Below, piece by piece: positions 1-5,328 of a DNA stretch of 5,328 bases; the stretch's first letter is position 1, and every line of letters begins with the position of its first letter. The notes below the pieces were generated by a model. It did not search any database, had not been told where the DNA came from, and was given only the letters and a program-made list of their open reading frames with translations. The stretch lies in assembly GCF_938036805.1 (NCBI RefSeq), contig NZ_CALHWC010000167.1, positions 1 through 5,328 on the forward strand. The letters are read 5' to 3'. The position numbers and the translations under genes were made by a program. The DNA comes from an uncultured Streptococcus sp. Lineage in GTDB: Bacteria > Bacillota > Bacilli > Lactobacillales > Streptococcaceae.

Positions 1-167
1 AAGAAATTCCATAGTTCACGGGCCCATAAGAATGTTAAAAACAGACGTAACATCAATTCTGGGAAGCTTGGTCCGAATATAAGGAGCAATATCCCAGCAA
101 CAAGGAACGCAATCCCTTCAAAGAGGAGCTTTTTCCCCGTAATCCCTAAGTCGCTAATTTTCTTCAT
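1..167 (-). CDS. Small hydrophobic membrane protein of unknown function, N-terminal part (runs off the left edge)
   Basis: This is an open frame of 55 codons from ATG at 167-165 to the window edge with no stop, so the C-terminus lies outside. The start is well supported: GGAGGT at 180-175 sits 7 bases upstream of the ATG. The peptide begins MKKISDLGITGKK, a short basic head. A hydrophobic segment follows at about residues 14-32 (LLFEGIAFLVAGILLLIFG), then a second one at about 37-48 interrupted by an arginine (LMLRLFLTFLWARELW). This suggests a polytopic membrane protein; a DUF308/HdeD-like protein is possible but I cannot establish that from 55 residues. The first 14 bases overlap the end of the upstream transporter frame, an arrangement typical of translational coupling within one operon. 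Because that upstream gene is broken, expression of this one may now depend on its own ribosome binding site. The reading frame is confident; the function is not known. Confidence 0.62.
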   Translation of the reverse strand, partial: MKKISDLGITGKKLLFEGIAFLVAGILLLIFGPSFPELMLRLFLTFLWARELWNF

Positions 168-853
168 CAATAATACCTCCTACAGCTACCACTGGAGCAG
201 CTTGTTCATGTTTCTCCATCCATTCTTTCACGAGACGGTAAATCACGGCAAAGATTGGTGTGAAGAAAATCATTCCTACTAAACCAAAGAGATTTCCACC
301 GATTAACGTAGTAGCAAGGGTTAGAGCCGTTGGCAACCCTACGGAACTGCCGACAACCCTAGGATAGACGACATTGCCTTCCACTGTTTGAACGACCATA
401 AAGACGACAACCGAAATGAGTGCTTGAATTGGGCTTTCTGTAAAGATGAAGAGCATTACGATTCCGCACGCCATAAACGGCCCGATATTCGGAATGAACG
501 AGAATACTCCGGCCAGCACCCCAACAAGTCCTGCATATGGCAACCCTACAAGAGAGTATGCGGCAAAAATCATAACCCCAACAATTCCCGCCTCGATGAT
601 TTGACTCATCAAGAAACGGTCATACGTATCCACGATGACTTCCCCGACATAAGAATGTGCTCAATTTTGTCTTTTAGCAACACCACATTGAGAATGCGAA
701 GCGTTAAACGTGCGAGTATTTCCTTACTTACGAGAATATTAATCATGAAGAAAATCCCCATAATCACAGAGAACACATTTGAGAAGAGCCTATAATATTC
801 GTTGTAAATCCGCCAAGGAATGTAATGACAGACGATATACGCTTTTGTATTAT
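154..853 (-). pseudogene. AI-2E family transporter (YdiK/PerM-type membrane permease), truncated and frameshifted
   Basis: The family (PF01594) comprises polytopic permeases, usually about 340-400 residues; some members have been linked to autoinducer-2 or ion export, but for most the substrate is unknown. Three consecutive minus-strand frames make one protein. Bases 853-791 give KRISSVITFLGGFTTNII. Bases 788-652 give LFSNVFSVIMGIFFMINILV followed by ILNVVLLKDKIEHIL. Bases 651-154 give YVGEVIVDTYDRFLMSQIIE and continue to a TAG stop. One missing base near 789-790 and another in a T run near 651-652 would restore a single frame. The last part carries the family landmarks: FSFIPNIGPF, NVVYPRVVGSSVGLP and IGGNLFGLVGMIFFTPIFA, with about four membrane segments. 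Only about 233 codons remain and the N-terminal half is absent; an in-frame TAG lies at 856-854. A GTG at 633-631 preceded by GGGGAAG could start a 159-residue C-terminal fragment, but a functional transporter is unlikely. Confidence 0.85.
175..180 (-). promoter_or_regulatory. Ribosome binding site for the overlapping membrane-protein gene
   Basis: GGAGGT on the minus strand is a full Shine-Dalgarno match, 7 bases before the ATG at 167-165. It lies inside the coding sequence of the AI-2E transporter remnant, where it encodes part of the C-terminal Gly-Gly-Ile. It decides the start of the small membrane protein and supports reinitiation by ribosomes finishing the transporter frame. Confidence 0.7.
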
Positions 854-860
854 CTATAAC

Positions 861-881
861 CTAGTTTATTTCCATCAACAT
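861..881 (-). other. Six-codon reading frame, possibly the surviving start of the deleted transporter gene
   Basis: ATG at 881-879 is followed by five codons and TAG at 863-861 (MLMEIN). A GAAGG ribosome binding site at 893-889 lies 7 bases upstream, and a promoter -10 box lies about 40 bases upstream. These signals are placed as for a real gene, yet the frame closes at once and recognisable transporter sequence begins about 10 bases further on, in another frame. I infer that this is the original start region joined to the C-terminal half by a deletion. A chance ORF is the alternative; a regulatory leader peptide seems less likely because no attenuator hairpin was seen. Confidence 0.35.
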
Positions 882-918
882 ACCTGTGCCTTCAAATTAT
901 TTTTTATTTATTATCCTC

Positions 919-927
919 ATTATACCA
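919..927 (-). promoter_or_regulatory. Extended -10 promoter reading towards the transporter remnant
   Basis: On the minus strand the sequence is TGGTATAAT: a perfect TATAAT -10 hexamer at 924-919 preceded by the TGn extension at 927-925. No convincing -35 box sits at 16-18 bases; the nearest candidate, TTATAG at 950-945, has a 20-base spacer. Extended -10 promoters of Gram-positive bacteria often work without a -35 box. Transcription would start near 912 and run into the six-codon frame, the transporter remnant and the small membrane-protein gene. Confidence 0.5.
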
Positions 928-1107
928 AGAATTCTCACAATTTACTATAACTCCTACTTTCTATTGACGAAAGAAATGTTATTATGCAGTTATACTGCCT
1001 CAAGATGATTGACTTTCGAAACATGCAATTTAACGTTTAACAAATCAAGGGTGTCTCCATAGAATCAAAGTATTTCTGATACCCATTTCCTTCTATCTAT
1101 AGACAGT

Positions 1108-1142
1108 AAAAAGCCTTGAAACAACTTATTCAAAGGCTTTCT
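1108..1142 (-). terminator. Rho-independent terminator after smc
   Basis: Read on the minus strand, AAAGCCTTTGAA (1140-1129) pairs with TTCAAGGCTTT (1120-1110) across an 8-base loop, with a single unpaired base in the stem. The 3' arm runs into five consecutive T residues. The hairpin lies about 60 bases beyond the smc stop codon and probably ends the rnc-smc transcript. On the plus strand the trailing bases are TTTCTT, a weaker tail, and no plus-strand gene ends here. Confidence 0.75.
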
Positions 1143-1204
1143 TAGTATTCTATTGTATCAATTACCTTATTCCGATTTCTGTTGCTACTAATTTTATACT
1201 CATA

Positions 1205-4200
1205 CTATAAACTTTCTAAATCTTTTAACTTGACCGACACAATCTTGGAAACTCCTGACTCCTGCATGGTTACTCCATAGATGGAATCTGCCGCAGACAT
1301 GGTTCCCTTACGGTGGGTCACAACGATAAACTGGCTTTCTTTGTCAAAGCGATTGAGATAATCCCCAAAGCGCTTGACATTGGCCTCATCCAGAGCTGCC
1401 TCAACTTCATCCAAGATAACAAACGGAATGGTCTTGACGCGGATGATGGAGAAGAGAAGGGCTAAGGCTGACAGGGCTTTTTCTCCACCACTCATAAGAT
1501 TGAGAGATTGGATTTTCTTGCCCGGAGGCTGAACCGAAATCTCTACCCCAGCTGTCAGCAGGTCGCCTTCTGTCAAGATCAGGTCAGCTGAACCGCCGCC
1601 AAACATCTGGCTAAAGGTCAGCTTGAAGCTTTCACGAATGGCTTCAAAGGTTGTTTGGAAACGTTCCTTGACCTCGTCATTCATCTCTTCAATGGTTTCC
1701 AAGAGAAGATTTTTGGCTGAGAGGACGTCATCCCGCTGACTATTGAGGAAATTCAGTCGGTTGCTGACTTCTTCAAATTGCTCTACTGCTTCCAGATTGA
1801 CCGGTCCCAAAGCACGAATAGCCTTTTCTAAGTCTTTGACTTGAGCTTCCGCAGCTGCAAGATTTTCCAAAGAGCGGGCTCTTTGATCAGCCTCTTCAAA
1901 GCTGATCTGGTAATTATCCGTCAGATTGGTCAGCAGACGACGCAAGACATCTGAAAATTTCTCTTTTTCTGCCTCTGCCTTGGCCTGACGGCGAATCAAA
2001 CTTTCATTTTGCTGACGTGCTTGGTCTAAATACCCTAGAATATCCTCAGACTGCCCCTCTAAGTCGTCCAGCTCAAATTTGAGTCGGATGAGGCTCTGAT
2101 CCAAGTTTGTCTTTTTCTCTTGGGCAGTCTTAAGCTGCTCTTCCAAGACGGAAATATCCACCTTCTGACTGACAACTTCTTCCTTTTGCTCTATCAAAAG
2201 TTGCAAAGTAGCGACTTCCTTGTCCAGAGCAGCCTTCTCCTCTAGCAAACGCGATAAATCATTCTTCTCAAAGCGCTGGCTAGAAGTCAGCTCTGTGCTC
2301 TTCAATTTCAGTTCAGACAAGTTAGCCGATAGCTGATCGAAACGATCTTGAACAGCGTTTTTATTCGACTTGACTTGCTCGATTTCAGCAGTAATGGCTG
2401 TTTTTGCAGCCTCGATAGCCGACAGCCGCTCTTCCATTTTTTTCTTTTCAGCCAGGCCTGCTGTTTCAGTCTGGCTAGCCAAATCTTGTTTCTGCAGTTT
2501 CTCCAGCTGACTGAGTTCCGCAACCTGCTCTGCAATCTGTTCGTAGGCCAACTTGACTCTTTGCTCCGTCAAGCGAGCTTGCTCACCCTCAGACTTGATG
2601 GCTTCCAAGGCTTGCTTGGCCTCTGATAGCTGAGATTGTAAGTTTTCGACTTGCTGCTCCTGAACTTTCAGCTTCTGAGACTGCTGCTCCATTTCTGCGA
2701 GCAGGCTGTCCAGTTCCGGCTTGATAAAGATTGTGTTATTATTGCGATTAGCTCCTCCGGCATAAGAACCGCCTGTGCGCAGTTCCGTACCGTCCAGCGT
2801 TACAATTCTGACTTGGTAACGAACCTGACGAGCAGCTGCACGCGCATGTTCAATCGTATCAAAAATAGCGGTTGTTCCCAGCAGATTTTGGAAAATATTC
2901 TCCAAACCTGCCTCATAGGTCACCAGCTCCGAAGCCAAACCTAGGAAGCCTGGACTAGCCTCAATTCTGGATTGATTTTGCTCGGGAAGTTGACGAGCCT
3001 TGATGGTCGTCAGAGGTAGGAAAGTAGCCCGACCAGCCCGATTTTTCTTAAGAAAATCAATGGCTCTGGTCGCTGCTCCCTCGTCCTCAACGATGATATG
3101 CTGGCTGCTTGCCCCTAGTGCAATTTCTAAAGCAGTCTGGTAATGAGGATCAAAGCTCAATTTCTCGCTGACTGCCCCGACAATACCACCCAGACGATCA
3201 GCCTCCTGCAGAACGCTTTTTACACCTGCATAAAAATTACTATGATTTTTGAGAATAGCTTCTAAACTGGCTGCACGGGCTTTTTTATTTTTCAAATCAT
3301 CCAGCAGGGCAAACATGCTGGTCTGCTCCTTTTGATAAGCAGTCGCCAACTTCTCGACCTGCCCCTGCTGCTCCTGATACTGATCTAGCAAGGCTCTGAG
3401 AGCAGCCTGTGCCTCTTCTAATTCCGCCTGTCGAGCCGCTTCTTCTTCCCTACCAGCTTTTAAATCAGCCTGTAGTTTGCTAAACTCTGCCTGTTTGCTG
3501 GCAGCTTGGCTCCGCTCATTCTCCAGACGATTTTCTAGCGAGGTCAAGTCATTGGACAAGTCTGCTTCTTCTTGCATGAGCTTGACGTAACGATCCCGCA
3601 GATTTTCAATCAGCTGGTCTGGGTCATCTGAAAAGTCTGCCAATTCTGCTTCCAACTGGCTCATGGCCTCTTGATTTTCAGTCAACTGGACCGCTAAAGC
3701 AGCTAGATGAGCTTCCTTGGAGGCAATATCAGCTGTCAACTGCTGGCTTTTTTCTCTCAACCCAGCCAAACGTTCTTCATTTTCCAAACGACTGCTGGCT
3801 GCCTGACTAGATTCCAACTTAGCTAGGTCTATCTGGCGTTCCAGATCACTGATTAAACGAGTCAGCTCCAAAAGACTGGCCTGATCGTCAGACAGTTTTT
3901 GATTCACTTCCTGACGTTTGACCTTGATTTCTTGGTTTTCACGCTCCAACTCATCCCGTTTCGTATAGTAGGCCGCCAGCTCCTGCTTGATACTCTCCAA
4001 ATCAACCTCTGCCGCCGTCAAATCAGTTTTATTCGCCTTGATTTGAGCTACCAAGACATCCAGATAGAGCTCCTGACGCTCTTGATCCAGCTCTAAAAAG
4101 CGCTTGGCCGTCTCAGCCTGCTTTTCCAGTGGCTTGACTTGACTATCCAGCTCGTAGATAATGTCTTCCAAGCGGTCAAGATTGTCTTGAGTCTGTGCTA

Positions 4201-4741
4201 GCTTGCTTTCTGTTTCCTTGCGACGGGTCTTATATTTGAGCACTCCAGCCGCTTCTTCAAAGATTGCCCGACGCTCCTCTGGTTTGCTGTTAAAGATTTC
4301 CTCTACCTTCCCTTGGGAAATGATGGAGAAGGAATCTCGTCCTAGCCCTGTATCCATGAAAAGGTCATGGACATCCCGCAGCCGAACTTTTTTACCGTCA
4401 ATCTTGTACTCGCTATCACCACTGCGATAGATATGGCGCTCGACACGGATTTCCTTGCCAGCCTGCTTGATAAACTGGTCCTGATTATCCAAAACCACAA
4501 CGACCGAAGCATAGTTGAGGGGCTTGCGGTTCTCCGTCCCTGCAAAAATGACATCGGGCATCTTACCGCCCCGCAGACTCTTGACACTCGACTCACCCAG
4601 AGCCCAGCGCAGGCTCTCCGTAATATTGGACTTGCCTGAGCCATTGGGACCAACAACAGCAGTTACACCTTGGTCAAAAACTACCTTAGTCTTATCTGCA
4701 AATGACTTGAAGCCCTGAATTTCAATTTCCTTTAAAAACAT
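1205..4741 (-). CDS. smc: Chromosome partition protein SMC (condensin ATPase)
   Basis: SMC dimerises through its hinge and, with the kleisin ScpA and with ScpB, forms the bacterial condensin that uses ATP to organise and segregate the nucleoid. The 1178-residue frame is full length for a streptococcal SMC. The N-terminal head starts [18 protein letters not shown] and has Walker A GPNGSGKS at 31-38, the GGKMPDVIFAG segment at 58-68 and the Q-loop SQGKVEEIF at 142-150. A coiled coil spans roughly 170-498. The hinge covers about 500-670, with LRTGGSYAGGA at 654-663, and a second coiled coil follows to about 1000. The C-terminal head carries the ABC signature LMSGGEKAL (1082-1090), Walker B FVILDEVEAALDE (1107-1119, with D1111 and E1112) and the switch histidine H1143. 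All key ATPase residues are present. The ATG shares its A with the rnc stop (TAATG), and AAGGAAAG upstream serves as ribosome binding site, so it is co-expressed with rnc. No defect was seen. Confidence 0.98.
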   Translation of the reverse strand: MFLKEIEIQGFKSFADKTKVVFDQGVTAVVGPNGSGKSNITESLRWALGESSVKSLRGGKMPDVIFAGTENRKPLNYASVVVVLDNQDQFIKQAGKEIRVERHIYRSGDSEYKIDGKKVRLRDVHDLFMDTGLGRDSFSIISQGKVEEIFNSKPEERRAIFEEAAGVLKYKTRRKETESKLAQTQDNLDRLEDIIYELDSQVKPLEKQAETAKRFLELDQERQELYLDVLVAQIKANKTDLTAAEVDLESIKQELAAYYTKRDELERENQEIKVKRQEVNQKLSDDQASLLELTRLISDLERQIDLAKLESSQAASSRLENEERLAGLREKSQQLTADIASKEAHLAALAVQLTENQEAMSQLEAELADFSDDPDQLIENLRDRYVKLMQEEADLSNDLTSLENRLENERSQAASKQAEFSKLQADLKAGREEEAARQAELEEAQAALRALLDQYQEQQGQVEKLATAYQKEQTSMFALLDDLKNKKARAASLEAILKNHSNFYAGVKSVLQEADRLGGIVGAVSEKLSFDPHYQTALEIALGASSQHIIVEDEGAATRAIDFLKKNRAGRATFLPLTTIKARQLPEQNQSRIEASPGFLGLASELVTYEAGLENIFQNLLGTTAIFDTIEHARAAARQVRYQVRIVTLDGTELRTGGSYAGGANRNNNTIFIKPELDSLLAEMEQQSQKLKVQEQQVENLQSQLSEAKQALEAIKSEGEQARLTEQRVKLAYEQIAEQVAELSQLEKLQKQDLASQTETAGLAEKKKMEERLSAIEAAKTAITAEIEQVKSNKNAVQDRFDQLSANLSELKLKSTELTSSQRFEKNDLSRLLEEKAALDKEVATLQLLIEQKEEVVSQKVDISVLEEQLKTAQEKKTNLDQSLIRLKFELDDLEGQSEDILGYLDQARQQNESLIRRQAKAEAEKEKFSDVLRRLLTNLTDNYQISFEEADQRARSLENLAAAEAQVKDLEKAIRALGPVNLEAVEQFEEVSNRLNFLNSQRDDVLSAKNLLLETIEEMNDEVKERFQTTFEAIRESFKLTFSQMFGGGSADLILTEGDLLTAGVEISVQPPGKKIQSLNLMSGGEKALSALALLFSIIRVKTIPFVILDEVEAALDEANVKRFGDYLNRFDKESQFIVVTHRKGTMSAADSIYGVTMQESGVSKIVSVKLKDLESL

Positions 4742-5328
4742 TAGTGACTTTCCTTTTCAAATGCATCCTTGGCAGCTTCCTGCTCAGCCAATTTCTTAGA
4801 ACGGCCTTGTCCCTGACCCGCTTTCTGACCATTGATCAACACAGCCACAGCAAAGTTTTTAGCATGGGCAGGCCCTGTCTCATCTGTGACCTGATAGACA
4901 ATCTCCACATCGCCATTAACCTGCAGGAGTTCCTGCAACTTGGTCTTATAGTCTGTCACCTGCTCAAAGTCACCCGCTTCCACCTTGGGAATCATAACTT
5001 GATAAATAAAGCCCTTGACAGTCTCCACATCCTTATCCAGAAGGAGGGCACCCAAAAAGGCCTCAAATAAGTCACCCAGAATGGTATCCCGATTGCGACC
5101 TCCTGACTTCTCCTCACCGCGACCCAGCTTGATAAACTGATCAAACTGACAATCCCGTGCAAAGCCAGCCAAACTCTCCTCCCGAACAATCATGGAGCGT
5201 AGTTTTGACAAATCTCCTTCTGGTTTTTTGGGGTATTTTTTATATAAATACTCAGAAATAATCAGCTGCAGAACAGCGTCTCCTAAAAATTCCAGGCGTT
5301 CATTGTGTGAAATTTTTAAGAGGCGGTG
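4741..5328 (-). CDS. rnc: Ribonuclease III, C-terminal part (N-terminus outside the window)
   Basis: RNase III is a dimeric, Mg2+-dependent endonuclease that cuts double-stranded RNA; in bacteria it processes the rRNA precursor and many mRNAs and antisense duplexes. The frame is open to the right edge and gives 195 residues; the family is about 230 long in streptococci, so roughly 35-40 N-terminal residues are missing. Numbering from the window edge, the signature [13 protein letters not shown] is at 8-20, with metal-binding and catalytic acidic residues E10, E13 and D17. The second acidic pair is D86/E89 in [16 protein letters not shown] double-stranded-RNA-binding domain fills about 126-193, from [10 protein letters not shown] to [18 protein letters not shown]. 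No internal start needs to be invoked: the TTG at 5211 lies inside the catalytic domain. The TAA stop overlaps the smc ATG by one base. The gene looks intact. Confidence 0.97.
   Translation of the reverse strand, partial: HRLLKISHNERLEFLGDAVLQLIISEYLYKKYPKKPEGDLSKLRSMIVREESLAGFARDCQFDQFIKLGRGEEKSGGRNRDTILGDLFEAFLGALLLDKDVETVKGFIYQVMIPKVEAGDFEQVTDYKTKLQELLQVNGDVEIVYQVTDETGPAHAKNFAVAVLINGQKAGQGQGRSKKLAEQEAAKDAFEKESH
4747..4756 (-). promoter_or_regulatory. Ribosome binding site of smc inside the end of rnc
   Basis: On the minus strand the purine-rich run AAAAGGAAAG precedes the smc ATG (4741-4739) by about five bases, its AGG core by about nine. It sits within the last codons of rnc. With the TAATG stop-start overlap it points to translational coupling of smc to rnc and confirms the ATG chosen for SMC. 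Confidence 0.6.

Larger units (their letters stand above)
854..1107. other. AT-rich gap between the transporter remnant and the smc terminator
   Basis: No complete gene is visible in this 254-base stretch. It holds the extended -10 promoter and the six-codon frame described separately. It also has a small perfect inverted repeat, GCAGT-tat-ACTGC, at 986-998, too short and without a T-tail to be called a terminator. A 24-codon open stretch without an ATG start lies on the minus strand at 1064-990. I see no insertion-sequence ends, tRNA or attachment site. Confidence 0.5.

Noticed and set aside
388..795. 135-codon plus-strand open frame
   Set aside because: It lies antisense to the AI-2E transporter remnant, has a low-complexity polar composition (many N, R, H, K) and no good ribosome binding site. 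The opposite strand carries clear family motifs.
964..996. Possible plus-strand promoter: TTGACG at 964-969 and TATACT at 991-996
   Set aside because: The spacer is 21 bases, outside the usual 16-18, there is no extended -10, and no plus-strand gene follows.
986..998. Inverted repeat GCAGT-tat-ACTGC as an operator or terminator
   Set aside because: The 5-base arms are short enough to occur by chance, there is no T-tail, and it is not placed over the nearby promoter.
1108..1142. The hairpin as a streptococcal BOX/RUP-type repeat or insertion-sequence end
   Set aside because: It has the plain geometry of an intrinsic terminator, has no second copy in the window, and no target-site duplication was seen.
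1152..1160. Minus-strand TGATACAAT resembling an extended -10 just before the smc terminator
   Set aside because: No -35 box is present and transcription would meet the terminator within about 40 bases. A tiny RNA is conceivable but unsupported.
2308..4718. Several 65-104 codon open frames on both strands inside smc
   Set aside because: They are shadows of the continuous 1178-codon smc frame, which is conserved throughout; none has a convincing start context.
4744..5189. Plus- and minus-strand open frames overlapping rnc
   Set aside because: They are out-of-frame readings of the RNase III gene, whose catalytic and RNA-binding motifs are all in the frame chosen.
1..5328. A novel defence system, CRISPR array or phage-like module
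   Set aside because: The content is rnc, smc, one decayed transporter and one partial membrane protein. No spaced repeats, nuclease/helicase cassette, reverse transcriptase or toxin-antitoxin pair is visible.

Overview
The window reads almost entirely on the minus strand and looks like a Streptococcus chromosome, most likely the sanguinis/mitis side of the genus. The basis is the AT-leaning Gram-positive sequence, the rnc-smc gene pair, and an SMC protein of 1178 residues whose head and hinge sequences closely resemble, from memory, those of oral streptococci. No database search was possible, so the species is not named.

Layout, in transcription order from the right-hand edge. (1) 5328-4741: the C-terminal 195 residues of ribonuclease III (rnc), cut by the window edge. 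(2) 4741-1205: a complete smc gene, the chromosome condensation/segregation ATPase. Its ATG shares one base with the rnc stop codon, so the two are almost certainly co-transcribed and translationally coupled. (3) 1142-1108: a hairpin with a T-tail on the minus strand, about 60 bases after the smc stop, which probably ends the rnc-smc transcript. (4) About 1107-854: an AT-rich gap holding a good extended -10 promoter (927-919), a ribosome binding site and a six-codon reading frame that stops at once. (5) 853-154: a decayed AI-2E family transporter (YdiK/PerM-type membrane permease). Its N-terminal half is missing and two single-base frameshifts break what remains, but the last 160 or so codons are open and well conserved. 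(6) 167-1: the start of a small hydrophobic protein whose ATG lies inside the end of the transporter frame behind a perfect GGAGGT site. It runs off the window.

The right-hand 4.1 kb is housekeeping: RNase III (rRNA and mRNA processing) and SMC (nucleoid organisation with ScpA/ScpB). The left-hand 0.9 kb is accessory sequence under erosion, and it takes the place where many streptococci carry HAD-family phosphatase genes and ftsY after smc. I see no CRISPR array, tRNA, rRNA, intact mobile element or novel defence system. The points worth a second look are the transporter remnant, its still intact-looking expression signals, and the break in the usual order after smc.
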